Source of the DNA: Phlegmacium glaucopus
Lineage: Eukaryota > Basidiomycota > Agaricomycetes > Agaricales > Cortinariaceae
Reading direction: 5' to 3'
Assembly (NCBI GenBank): GCA_015039465.1
Contig: MU130541.1
Location: forward strand, 182,837 to 246,836
DNA length: 64,000 bases
This document shows, piece after piece, positions 11,490 through 23,168 of the stretch (its first letter is position 1; each line of letters opens with the position of its first letter). A program made the translations under genes and the position numbers. The notes under the pieces were generated by a model, which was not told the origin of the DNA, did not search any database, and was given only the letters and a program-made list of their open reading frames with translations.

Positions 11490-12221
11490 GATTAAACTAT
11501 CCAGAAACCCGGGTTCCTCCCCAAAGTCGCTTATCGGCACTAAATCGGCAGTCTATATTTTCCCTTCCGACGTTGAAAGTCCGACCAACGATCGGTTGGC
11601 TGCAAACTAATTCGTGACATAGTAGTGCACCTCCAGGGGACTATCTTGTATTTGAATCTACATATTTCGGCTCTAGTATAACTAGATACTCTCCATACAA
11701 AAATTCATAATCTGTGGATTACTATTGACCCCGGAGGATCAAGGGACAATTCAAGGTGTAAAAATGTACAAAATATATTATAATTTATATCACAGGACTA
11801 CTACATATAATGTTTGAATGTATAGATATTTTGTTTTCAATGTTAATATGAGCCTATTATGCATGCATGTATACTATCCAGATGATGATGAGCAGGGTGA
11901 AAACTTCAGTCCACACAAGGTTGCACGAGACAAGATGCTCCAGGGACAGCAGATAGACGAAGTCTAATCATGGGAAAGGTAAGCGGGGTTGAATGTTGGG
12001 CATGTAGCAGCGCTCAACGTTCAACCCTCACCCCAATTGAACGATATGCTACATCTATGTAGCCGGCACGAGTTCGGCACTATTATTGAATGGCGGTTTC
12101 TGATAACATATACAAACAACCTTGCTCAGCTCATGGAGAGGGGGTTTCTTCCCAACATCTTTGAAACCCCGGGTTTCTCTTAGAAACGGGGGTTTCTGGA
12201 TAGCTTTATCCATCGATGTGG
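11480..12221. mobile_element. MITE-like element with imperfect TIRs and about 10-bp target duplication
   Basis: The element spans 11490-12210. It begins GATTAAACTATCCAGAAACCC and ends with the reverse complement of GATAAAGCTATCCAGAAACCC. ATCGATGTGG flanks it at 11480-11489 and 12212-12221, with one extra base on the right. A target duplication of 9-11 bp would suit a Mutator-like family. No transposase is visible. Inside lies a 34-codon ORF at 11863-11967 that starts MHVYYPDDDEQGENFSP and has a sensible amino-acid composition; its origin is unknown. Confidence 0.6.
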
Positions 12222-12574
12222 ATCATTTGTCCAAAACTGGTAGTGTTTACACCTGTTGCACCAGCCTAGAGTCAAACACGTTGCGCCGATCATGGTCCTT
12301 AGGAATATTCGATTTCCGTAACTATTGCCGGTGACATTTTAGGAATGAATGAAGAATTCCACTGTAGAAGCTGACATGCGTAGGATGAAGATAGAGGCCG
12401 GGGCTTGTACATGGAAATTGCAAACATTGGCAGGTACCTGCGAGGCTACGACGACCCCGGACACTTCCCGATGATTGTGACGTCCACGCCCTTGCATTTT
12501 TCACTGCTCCAGCCTTTTAAAATGACATTCATCGTCCTGACTTCCTTACCCTTTGAACAGCCTCCCCAGCAGTC
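12222..12574. other. Promoter region of the 514-aa gene
   Basis: No gene is seen. The sequence is unique and runs up to the ATG at 12575. Confidence 0.4.
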
Positions 12575-14589
12575 ATGCCAGACATATTACTCAACGGAAA
12601 GCTCTATGGATATCATTCGCTCACTGCCCTCACTGAGAACGGTGTGTGTACACCTCTCATGGCTCTCAACGTGATATGCTCAAGTTTTGATAGCCATCAA
12701 CAGGCAATTTGAGGAATTATACGACATCGCCGATCCCGATGATCCACTTAAACATTTAGTTGTTACACAGAAGGTGCAAGGCAAACTCATCACGACGATG
12801 GACTGCAAACTTGGTTATTCGAAAGCAGTACTCGATGTGGCGCCCAAAGTTGTGAAGACGTCTATTCTTTTTCATATCAAATTCGACGAAGGCTATTTCT
12901 TGGTCGCAACGTTCACTGGGCCTAAGTGAGTCGTAGTCTGCACCGTGTACCTTGCATCTCTAATATACATTATTCGCTCGATTGAAAAGGAGATACGAGA
13001 TCAAGGATTGGGAGCTGGTGTTCTATGTGCGCATGCTTTCAAGTTTCATTGGTTTTTCGAATGTGCATGTAGCAAACTTACAATTATTTTATAGGTCAAC
13101 CTTGATATACAGGCGTCCACAGACCCTACCCCTGAACACAAAAAAATACTGAAACGTCTTGAAGACGCTGGTTTCGGAAAACCTGGAGATTATAGTATTG
13201 GACAGCTTCTATTTGACTTTACCGGTTTGTTCAGTACTGCAGGGGATATTTGCCATGTATGCTTATGGATCTGTTCTTAGCTGCTGATATATCAAAATAC
13301 CGGAAGGACCTGTCTCATATGCCCGCATTCGATACCACAGGGAAAACACCAGAAGAGATAGAAGAGATACTCGAAGCCCAGGGAGCTTTCAACACGTACA
13401 TGGAGACGTACATGTTACGTAAGTCCGTCATGGTCAATCGTTGCTGAGATTCTGCCTCATGCATCACGTCTGTTCAGGTCTTACGAAGCCTGATCCTAGC
13501 GGACGGGCACGTTCCGTTATCGGTTATATACCACTCGCCATAAAGCAAATGCCTGCAACACTCGCACCGACCAAGCTCAGATTCAATACATATCCCTACG
13601 ATGACGGAAAAACAAACCCTGGCTTCAATCTATTCTTCTACCTTGAAATGACTAACAACGCCGATTTTCCCCCCGTTGAATTCCAACGCTCTATAAATTG
13701 GATTTCTCCTGGGGGTGCCGTTCCGGATGGATGTGTGGCACTCTCAAAGGAAATTTTCTTGGACGGCTGGATGATGTCGAGATTGAAAGAAATCAATAAA
13801 CAAACCTTTATATACTTCGAGCGGTCGGGTAATGAGTTGAAACTTACAAAACCAACGTCGGCGAGCCCATTCAAGTATCAAGGTTACATGGATGAGATGG
13901 GGTCAAAGTTTCACTCGTGGGCATACGAAGATGTCAACGAGGTGTCAAATGGCGCGCACAAGGGCTGGAGTCAGTTCATCTGTATATATATTTATGCGAT
14001 TTCTAACACTGCTGCTAATGTAGGTCAGGTCAGGAACTATATTACAGTTATGGTTGCACCAGTAGATGCATGCACGATCGTATTGGGAGGGACGACTCGG
14101 GTGCGTTGGTCTTTCTCCTTTATGAAGTAAGCTGCAAAATTGGTCCTTCCTTCCTTGTGCTAATCGTGTAAACCCCGCTAGATACGAAGGTTTACAGGAG
14201 TGGTCGACGACACTAAGGCTGAAAGCCATTGACGAAACGGGGCGTCTGTCCTTTGAGATTGACCCTGTTAAAGATAAGTTCGGAATAGTTGTAGATGAAG
14301 GTGGCGTGGATAAAGCGAAGAGTGCAATCAGCAATTCGCTTAAGGAGGAATTCCTAGCCGCATGGGATACGGATGCTCTAAAGAAAGCCATGAGGAGTTT
14401 TGTAGATGGAAGTTATGTGCGTACCATCTCTGACAACAGCATTTCATCCACTGATCATGGTAACCATACTTGGATTAGCCATTTTACTTTGGTCAAGGCA
14501 ATGACTATTTCCTAAAGAATCCGCTTTTCAATATAGAGGGAGCCCTTGTGTGTGAGCTAAAATCCAAGGGCCCCAGAGGGTTTCTTTGA
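12575..14589 (+). CDS. Uncharacterised fungal protein, 514 aa
   Basis: Nine exons were rebuilt: 12575-12641, 12694-12925, 12990-13026, 13095-13224, 13281-13418, 13478-13969, 14024-14126, 14182-14416 and 14479-14589. They sum to 1545 bases. The protein begins MPDILLNGKLYGYHS and has no signal peptide or clear membrane segment. It looks mostly globular, with beta-rich stretches such as TSILFHIKFDEGYFLVATF. The last exon gives a C-terminus with FYFGQGNDYFLKNPLFN and then a tail ending SKGPRGFL. A KNP-x-FN tail recurs in unnamed fungal proteins I have seen, but no function is known to me. If the last intron is not removed, translation stops at 14515 instead. Confidence 0.72.
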
Positions 14590-15277
14590 ATGTATGAAAG
14601 TGTGTCGAATTAGTGATGTTTTGATTCTCGCATTTCTCTTGTACCAGTAGGTTTAAATGATCAGTACGCGACTTGCCTTTCACAGGGATGGAGATAACAA
14701 TAGAACGCGATCTTCAATGTAGAGGGAAACCTTGTGTGCGAAACGAAATCTAACTAGCTTTATTGAAAACAAAGGATGACTGTCGATTTAGATTCTCGTA
14801 TTTCCTCTTATACCAGAAGGTTTAAATGAACAGTATGCGATTGGTATACGACTTGCTTTTGCACATCATGGAGATAAGAACTGATCCGGGGTATCTGCAA
14901 ATCTCGAAAATGAAAACAGACCAAATTGTAATCGAGATACAGTATTTCCATGTCAGCGGCGCAGGCTAGAACTATCAAGGGTGCAACATGACGATCCTGT
15001 GATCATTCAAGTTGGCATCCGAGCGGAAAACGCCGTTATAGAATTGAATATGTTCACTCGCGACCATAATGGTATTCATATTCAGGAGGGATAGTACACG
15101 TATTTGGCCACCAATGGCTTAGTACAACCACCCTTTATTATACTAATTACTCATTTATTACGACTTAGCCTGGTATAAATACCCTTCCGTTCGTAGATAG
15201 TCTTATAACTTTACCCCGTCTTTCAGTACATTGCTATCACCACTCCATCCGTCACAGCAATCCCCTTTCATCACAAT
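14590..15277. other. Intergenic region with a local near-repeat
   Basis: No gene is seen. Two stretches around 14530-14700 and 14705-14870 resemble each other (TTTCAATATAGAGGGAGCCCTTGTGTG against CTTCAATGTAGAGGGAAACCTTGTGTG, and the GGTTTAAATGA strings). This is a local tandem duplication of the 3' end of the preceding gene. Confidence 0.45.
15174..15181 (+). promoter_or_regulatory. TATA box of the 15278 gene
   Basis: TATAAATA lies 104 bases upstream of the ATG. Confidence 0.5.
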
Positions 15278-15925
15278 ATGCCTCTTGTTATTCCTCCTGG
15301 GCCTTATAACATTGTGACTGCTACTGCCCCGATTGAGAACGATGTACCCCCCGGGTTGTATCTGACTAACAATGGGACAGGGGAGCAACTCACCGTCGAG
15401 AACGTAACCGGAAAAGCCAATCAAGAGGTCAATTAATATAACAAATGTGTTCATCCACTGATCTGCTGAACCGTTTCTTCATCGCAGTGGTACATCACAA
15501 TGACGAAAGACAATGATGCTCATTATGCAATTACGCCAGAACCGCCTTATTCGGGAGGTGTCCCAGGTCTCGCGGAGGATGTCCCCACAAATCCCGACCA
15601 GGTTTTTCTTCTCATCAAGCTGCAGGTATGGGTTTTTAACCCACTTCCTGGCACCAAAGACATCTATGAGTGAGTTTGTTTCATACCTTCTGCAAATTTT
15701 TGCTGACTTACTTATCAGAATTATTCCATTCCATGATGACCGTGTCGGGGCAGAACATCTCCTTGGTGTGGACGAAAACCGAAAGGTGAAAATATTTTGT
15801 CATCTGATGAATAACTTGTGAATAACTGAAAGTCTTTCGTCCAGGTCATAATCCGAAATTTCCCTATTGTCCCGGGAGATAGCAAAAAGCCGGCTTGGCA
15901 ACTGTTCCTGTTGAAGAAGGATTGA
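15278..15925 (+). CDS. Small beta-trefoil-like protein, 159 aa (possible mycocypin/cospin-type protease inhibitor)
   Basis: Four exons, 15278-15427, 15488-15669, 15719-15785 and 15845-15925, total 480 bases. The protein starts MPLVIPPGPYNIVTA, has no signal peptide and ends AWQLFLLKKD. Its length and its pattern (a PGxYxI start, WYITM after about 50 residues, IIPFHDD and a final W-x-L) match fungal cytoplasmic beta-trefoil proteins of 150-170 residues. These include the cysteine-protease inhibitors clitocypin and macrocypin, the serine-protease inhibitor cospin and ricin-B-like lectins. I cannot assign the class, as no diagnostic loop is recognised. A broken copy with the same downstream AKR neighbour lies at 1331-1503. 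Confidence 0.6.
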
Positions 15926-16369
15926 GTTCAAATTCAGCGACAGCACTGCTAGAAGTCTTGTACTATGGAAGCCCATCCATGGTTTTGAATTGTTGTACTT
16001 TTGGAAGATACGTTGAATAAACCTTTGAGCATTGGCATTCAGTTAGAGGAAGCAGTTTTCGGGTTCGACCTCTGTAGCCTCAGTTTTGGCGGGATGACTT
16101 TAGCCGAGCGGAAGCTGTCGGCGGACTGGAGCCGAGCTAGTGCCGGCTCAACTTGCCGACTCGAGTCTTCTGCAGCAAACCTTGCTTGTCTTTTCGCCTC
16201 CAACTTTAATGAACCCTCGCTGATCTCTTTACACCTATAAGTTATAAGCCCCACATTTTGGTCGAACACGGTGACCAAAGTTTGTAAGGTAGAAGAAGAG
16301 GGTCTCGGACTTATGCCGGGCAGACTACTGGCAGAACATTATCCCACTGGCAGTTACATACTTCTCATG
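15926..16369. other. Promoter region of AKR copy 3
   Basis: No gene is seen. The stretch is homologous to 2278-2653. Confidence 0.5.
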
Positions 16370-16378
16370 TATATATAA
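16370..16378 (+). promoter_or_regulatory. TATA box of AKR copy 3
   Basis: TATATATAA lies 55 bases upstream of the ATG at 16433, as in copy 2. Confidence 0.55.
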
Positions 16379-16432
16379 CCTTCAACCACAACCACCATCT
16401 AACCTGCTACAAAACCTTATCTCTCTCCACCT

Positions 16433-18271
16433 ATGTCGGAAAGAAAGAAACTATCATACGGTACGTCCAATTCATTATTCATTACAAAAAAATCTAAATC
16501 TTCCCCCTGTACCGCCAGTCCGTCTTGGTAATTCGGGATTAAAAGTCTCTCAGATCATCCTCGGATGTATGTCCTATGGTTCTCCCGATTGGCGGCAATG
16601 GGTTTTACCAGAGGAGGAGTCAATTAAGCATATCAAAGCAGCGTAAGAATCTTGATATCGCATTTGGTTTCGTTGATGAATCCTGTTTCTTTTCTTTTCT
16701 TCCCAAACAAGTTATGACACAGGAATCAATACTTTTGATACCTCCAATGCTCGTATAACCCGTTTTTTGTTTCTGGATTTGATCCGCTTAACTCTGGGCG
16801 ATATGATCAGGTCTATTCTAATGGGCATTCGGAAATTATTCTCGGAAAGGCTATCAAACAGCATAACCTCCCACGCGACGAGATCGTGATTCTGACTAAG
16901 GTAATATGTCTCCATTCGCTTGTTAGCCCTTCAATCCTGACCTCTGATTGATATAGGTTTTCTATGCCGTAGGACGAACGATCGATACACCTATGCTGCG
17001 AAGAGATGCTGCCGATAAAGAAGGTTATGTCAATCAGCATGGATTGAGTCGCAAGGTCCGAAATATACCTGCTCATAGAAGTGATGTTCAAAGTTTCTGA
17101 TATCCACTACTACAGAACATATTCGAATCCGTTAAACATAGTTTGGAGCGCCTTCAGCTCGATTATATCGATGTTCTTCAATGTATGTCCATCGACCTGA
17201 CTGCTCCGTCTTAATTTTGAATTTTTTGTAGGTCATCGTTTCGATAAAGATACCCCAATCGCCGAGACTGTGCGTGGACTATGTGTCTTAAGACGATGCA
17301 ATTAATTGACAGTTCTTCAATCCAGATGCAAGCGCTTCACGATGTCGTTCAGGCTGGTTACGTTCGCTATATCGGAATGTCTTCTTGCTGGGCATGGCAA
17401 TGTATGTGATATTTTTGTCAAGATTGCGATGTCAAGACTCAAGATCTATTTAATGTTCTAGTCCACGCAATGCAAAGTAAGTTCATCGTGTCATGTAACA
17501 TCCCAGGACAACAATGCGTTTTTAGACTACGCGATTAACAATAAACTTACGCCGTTCATCTCCATGCAAAACCATTACAATTTGGTCTACCGTGAAGAGG
17601 AGCGTGAAATGTTCCCGACTCTCAAGGTCTGACACTTGACCCTTTTTATAGAGCACCAGTTAACGCATTTTCCCTTTTTAGCACTTTGGCGTTGGCGCTA
17701 TCCCATGGTCCCCTTTAGCTCGTGGCCTTCTGACGCGCCCTATTGGCGCTGATACTACTCGTGGACAGATTGATGGGTATGGATTTAACGCACGATTGAT
17801 CTCGATAACATTTCTAAAAACTCTTCAGAGCGATCAAACGCTACGATAGTAACAAAGGAACGGAGGAAATTGTCAATGTGTAAGCCAGCCCTCTAATGAT
17901 TTTACGAAACCTGATACCTTATCTCGTAAATATAACTAGAGTTGAGAAGATTGCCAAAGCTAGAGGTGTTAGCATGGCCCAAGTTTCGCTCGCATGGATT
18001 TTGAGTCGAGATGGTATAGTCGTCTTTCCACTTTCATTCCCTGACTTTTGGTTGACGAGAAATCCTAGGCGTATCAGCGCCCATTGTCGGAACGACTTCT
18101 CTTGAAAACCTATATGATCTACTAGGTGTGTTTTTTCAAGCCTTCTTTTTAGCATTCCTAGCCTTGACCGCGGTTCTCTCAATAGGTGCTGTCAATATTA
18201 AGCTCACGGAGGAGGAGAAAAATGAGCTCGAAGCGCCCTACTTAGCACAAGCTGCCATTGGACATGCATAA
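16433..18271 (+). CDS. Aldo/keto reductase, copy 3 (complete)
   Basis: This has the same exon layout as copy 2 and a start at MSERKKLSY. It retains RLGNSGLKVSQIILGCMSYG, the Asp/Tyr motif (NTFDTSNARS-like: the Tyr position of copy 2, TANVYS, must be checked at the splice junction near 16750-16811), the VLTKV lysine, the LQCHRF histidine, the micro-exon at about 17462 and the SAPIVGTTS segment. It differs from copy 2 mainly in the VGRTID loop and around AIKRYDSNKGTEEIVNV. The stop is at 18269-18271 after GHA. It is followed directly by a duplicated terminal exon. No frameshift was found. Confidence 0.83.
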
Positions 18272-18404
18272 CGGGCTCAGAAGTGTTTAAGGATGAGGGT
18301 GTAAATAACTCGGTGAAAGGAATGACGCTACTATCAGGCTTGAAATTTTCTCTAAATCCGTGGTTTATAAATAACTGGGTATCCACGAAAAAATCACGCA
18401 ATCA

Positions 18405-18700
18405 CAGTTATTAAGCTCACGGAGGAGGAGAAAAATGAGCTTGAATCGCCCTACCTAGCACAAGGTATATTTGGACATGCATAACGGGACTGAGAAGTGG
18501 TTAAGGATGAAGGGATGAGGGTGTAAATAATTTGGAGAAAGAGATCATGATATTATCAGGCTTGAGAGTTTCTCTAGATCCGTGTTTATAACAATGTATT
18601 TATAACTGGGTATCCATGAAAAAATCACACAATCATAAATCCAATATAACAGCCAAAAGTTTGTTAACCACTTCAAGTGTCACTTACTGTTGCAAATTAA
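18405..18700 (+). pseudogene. Orphan AKR terminal exon plus 3' flank
   Basis: The stretch repeats the last exon and 3' flank of AKR copy 3 in tandem. TTAAGCTCACGGAGGAGGAG and the GGACATGCATAACGGGACTGAGAAG region recur, up to ACTGTTGCAAATTA. The stop codon is at 18481-18483. No upstream exons are present, so it is a gene fragment. Confidence 0.75.
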
Positions 18701-19291
18701 CACTACAATCTGAATTTTGAACCATGCATATGAACACGCTGATAAGATTAGATTGGATTTGCCATACCACGTGATGTTCAAATCAACTACAGTCCCTTAT
18801 ATAGTAGTCATCGACTTTATCATTAGGTCTGTCTGTTTTAGGAGACTACCGACGAGGAGTCCGCGTGCAAGCTCCTTGATAAGGTGTCCAATTTTTTCGG
18901 GGGCCTTATCTTGTGGCTTGATATACACATTCATTATGCACTACAAAGTCATAACCGGCTGCCATGTCAGTCGGTATGGAGCATGTGGTTGGCCCAGTAT
19001 GTGTCAGTAATTCACCATTACCTATTACTAACTACTTTATTAATATCAGCTTTCACAAGGAATCAGGGGGCTGCCTCGAGATACGGCCCCTCCAACTTGA
19101 TATAACCATTATTTCCCTCCACATCCCGAGATAGCGTCACCGCTATACAATAAGGTTAGTATTTTGCTTTACGCCAGTACGCTTGCTGATGGGTGTACCT
19201 GCATTCATTCCCATAGTATCATATTTCCGTTCTATAAGAGATGACTTTTGTACATGTTTCGTGGTAGAGTTGGTAAATTCCCCTGACCTCT
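18701..19291. other. Promoter region of the S53 peptidase
   Basis: No gene is supported. Short ORFs here lack recognisable features. Confidence 0.4.
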
Positions 19292-22198
19292 ATGATATAT
19301 CTCAAACTCTCCTTGTTTGCAGCGCTTATAGGCGTTGCGGTAACGGCGCCTTCTCGTCGATCTCCCTTTGTATTGCATGAGACAAGGGTCACTGATCCCG
19401 TTGACTGGGTTCCCGTGGGCCGCCTTGACTCTAACAAGGTCCTCCCAATGCGTTTTGGACTCACCCAGCAAAACCTTCATCGAATAGAAGAAATGCTGAT
19501 GGAAGTCTCTCATCCCGAGTCACCTACTTACGGAAAGCACTACACCCCTGCTGAAATTGTTGATATATTTGCTCCCAGCAATGAGACCATCTCTGCCGTC
19601 AGTAACTGGCTCATCGACTCGGGATTCGCTCCCAATCGTTTGCGTTTGTCTGCCAACAAAGGGTGGCTTGCACTTGAGGCGACTACGTCCGAAGTGGAAA
19701 ATCTCTTGAATACAGAATATCATGTCTACAACCACGCCTCCGGAGACCAGCAGTTCGGTGAGTCCTCTTGGATCAGCGCTTAGTCCAAGGTTCACCATCT
19801 TGTTAGGTTGCCACAATTACTCTGTTCCTGCTCATGTTCGCCAGCATATCGATCTGATCAGGCCGACCGTCCAATTTAACCATCGTCCTTCCCCGCTCGC
19901 CATCGATAAACGCGCTGGTGGCTTGGGGGTGCCAAATGGCCGTAATGGACCCAAGAAATCAAGTAAGGCTGTCACCATCACACCTTCATTGAGCACCTGT
20001 GATCAAATGATCACTCTGGACTGTCTTCGTGCTCTCTACTCAATTAACCATACCCCTGTTGCAACGGCCAAGAACTCCTATGGGATTGGTATGTGCAACA
20101 CTATCTATTCTTGTTCAGGGTCGCTGATAGTTTGTAGTCGAATTTACACCCCAATCATTTTTGGCTGGAGATCTTGATCTCTTCTTCGCGTAAGATTATA
20201 AAATATTGATTAGATGCATTGATTGACTTTCTGATAGGAATTTCTCCCCAAGTCTTGTTGGTGTCCGCCCAACGAACGTCTTTATCGATGGAGGTGATTG
20301 TTTGCGCTAATATCTACCATTGTCAAATTCATAAATATTTTTATAGCTGTCATTCAAACGGCTCATGAAAGCTTCAACTTCAATGGCGAGAGTGATCTAG
20401 ATCTTGAATACTCTATGGGTTTGACAGCGCCCCAGACCATTACGCTTCTTCAGACCGGTGATCTTGTTGAAGGTTGACAAATTGTCTTGCTATCAGCAGT
20501 TAACTTTGTCCTTCAGACTGATTTTACATGCTTTTTTATGTAGGTGCTGGCTTTGACAATTGGCTCGATGCTGTCGATGGTTCATTCTGCACGTTTGAAG
20601 GTGGTGATGATCCCACCCAGGTGAAATCGTTTGCTTTCACTGACCATTTACACCATCTCATCTGTTATATAGGATGGTATCTACCCAGATACTCGACCAG
20701 GCGGTTTTGACCGTAAGCACTTTGCCAGTCATTTATTTCTATGATACTTATATTGAGGTTCATATCTAACCAGAACCTGAGTCCTGTGGTATCGTCGCCC
20801 CTCCCTTCGTCGTGTCTGTTTCTTACGGCCAGGACGAGGCAACCATCACTGCTGCATCTGCGAATCGCCAGTGCACAGAATATGCAAAGGTCTGTAGCTT
20901 TCGTTCGTTGTCATACTTTTATCTATTTTACATGAATGTTAATCAGCTCGGCATGTTGGGAACCTCTGTGCTATATAGTAGTGGTGATGACGGGGTCGCT
21001 GGGGGCACCGGCGCATGCTTGACCGCTGCAGGTTCGTACCCTTTTTATCTCCACATATTCCAACTTTGATCGTTCTGACTGGGTATTTTAGGGAAAATCT
21101 CTAAAGGAGGGAGGAGGTTTAATCCTGGCTTCCCCGTAGGCAATGATCGTAGTCCTCAAAATAATACAATCTCAATGTGTTTTATAGGTTACTTGTCCAT
21201 TCGTTACTGCTGTTGGGGCCACCCAGGTTAACCCGGGTTCAACCGTTAATGATCCAGAAGGCGCATGCGAACAAGTCATTTTCTCCGGCGGAGGATTCTC
21301 CAACATCTTTCCGTGAGTCCTCTACGTGAGGGTTTCTATGATCGTCATTCAGCTTTGGGCTATAGCATGCCTTCGTATCAAGCAACTGCCGTCCATAATT
21401 TCTTAACATTGCACCCGCCTCCTTTCACATCTGCCCAGTTCAACAATACTGGAAATGTTTGTATCTACCAGACATCTTCTCGCCTGATCCTGACATAACT
21501 TTCTTCTGCAGGCTCGTGCTTTCCCGGATCTGTCGGCTAACGGGTACGTTTTCTCGCGGCTGAATTCTCTCATGCCTCAAATGACATCTTAAACAAGTGC
21601 AAACTACGTTATTGGTATGTTCTTCAGGTCCATTTAACATTTCGGTCTTATGACCATGAGCAGGTATTAATGGAGCATTCGGGCTTGTTTTTGGAACTTC
21701 TGCCTCCTCACCCGTCGTTGGATCGATGATCACCCTTGTCAATGACGCTCGACTTGCAGCTGGAAAAGGACCCGTGGGCTTCATCAATCCATCGGTATCC
21801 TCCAGATATAGCGTCTGAGACTGAATGACTAATGCATTGGGTTTGTTCGTTGATAGATATATTCTCCGAGCTTCGCATCAGGATTCAACGATATCACATC
21901 TGGAGGTAACCAAGGATGCGGTGAGTTCATGATGATCCACTCCCATGCTTCCATTGAATGCTCATACTTCCGTCTCCGCTAGGCACTCCTGGTTTTACTG
22001 CGTAGGCATTCCTCTCTTCCTAATCAACCCTCTTGACTCTGACTGGCTTCTCTTCAGGACAACTGGTTGGGACCCTGTCACTGGTGAGTCTCTTTCCTTG
22101 CTATTCAAATTTTGTCATACTTCTACCATTTTCCCCCCCCAGGTGTTGGCACACCAAACCTTTCTAAATTGCTGCCTCTGTTTATGGCATTGCCTTGA
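19292..22198 (+). CDS. Secreted S53 tripeptidyl-peptidase (sedolisin family)
   Basis: This acid serine-carboxyl peptidase removes tripeptides from protein N-termini outside the cell. MIYLKLSLFAALIGVAVTAP is a clear signal peptide. The pro-domain follows, with the QQNLHRIEEMLMEVSHPESP and YGKHYTPAEI segments typical of the activation domain. In the catalytic domain the Glu and Asp lie in ESDLDLEYSMG, the oxyanion-hole Asp in SSGDDGV and the nucleophilic Ser in GTSASSP. The calcium site is FNDITSGGNQGCG through TGWDPVTG. The gene has more than a dozen short introns, and all junctions I tested keep frame, including GGGFSNIFP to MPSYQ. The protein ends PLFMALP. It appears functional, of roughly 550-600 aa. 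Confidence 0.9.
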
Positions 22199-23168
22199 TC
22201 GGAATCGAAATAATCGTCTATAAGGTAACACCGTCAGAGTCATTGGTAAGGTTTTGCGAAAGTGTAATGAATCGGGTCTGTAAAGGTATTATTCGTGGCA
22301 AAGGTATTATTCGTGGCAAATACGTACATCGAAAACGTGATTGAGGTCTCGTGACTACGTGGGTGGGGCGTAACATATTAAAATTTCGAAATGATTTTGT
22401 AAAGAAAAATAGTGGATTTCTTGCGCAAAGATATGCATGAAGCATTCGCCATCGTCCTTGAGGCTTAAGAAGCAGGGCACGCGGTTCGTAATAAACGGGA
22501 AAAAAACAAATAAGTACAAACGGTTGTTTATTAATAACTTTCGGTGAATTCAGCCCAGAACGAAAAGGTATTTTGACTTTAGACCCCGGAGAGACCTTGC
22601 TTTACAGCAAGGTGATTAGGTTCGATCCTTTTCATTAGGGACTGACTGGGATAGAGTTATAAGAGGTGAGAAGTCCCGGTCTTCCGGTCAACACGGATTA
22701 TGCTCAGTGACAAGTTGAAGCTGGACTAGCAACAAATGCCTCTTGTGACCAACTTGTGACATGATATTTTGGCGCCAGAGCGAAGCAGGGAAATGTGACG
22801 TGACATATTTCTCGATTATTCAGCAGGGTGTTGTATATCGCTGGAGTTGACCATCAGTTGGTAGCTCTGCGTCGAATTGTTAACACAGCGTTAGTATGTA
22901 CTACCATTCCTCCGACTCCGACTCATCAAATGTCAACGCGTCAACAATGCCCCAAAATTATCGCCACAGAACAAAGTTTCAGTATGTTACGGAATTACCG
23001 TCCTTCTTTACCGGTGTTCTGCTAATAGTTGGCGTGATAGTCCTCGAGACGGCAAATGGTAAATTTGCCGATGCCAGTATATAAGGCTTGAAAATTATCG
23101 AGAGTCAAGACAACAACTCTCGAAACTTGAAGCCTGAAGCCTGAAGCATTCTACAATTTTCTACTACG
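22199..23168. other. Intergenic region with an 18-bp tandem repeat
   Basis: No gene is supported. AAAGGTATTATTCGTGGC is repeated exactly twice at 22282-22317. The right end is the promoter of the terpene synthase. Confidence 0.45.
23088..23095 (+). promoter_or_regulatory. TATA box of the terpene synthase
   Basis: TATATAAG lies 81 bases upstream of the ATG at 23169. Confidence 0.55.
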
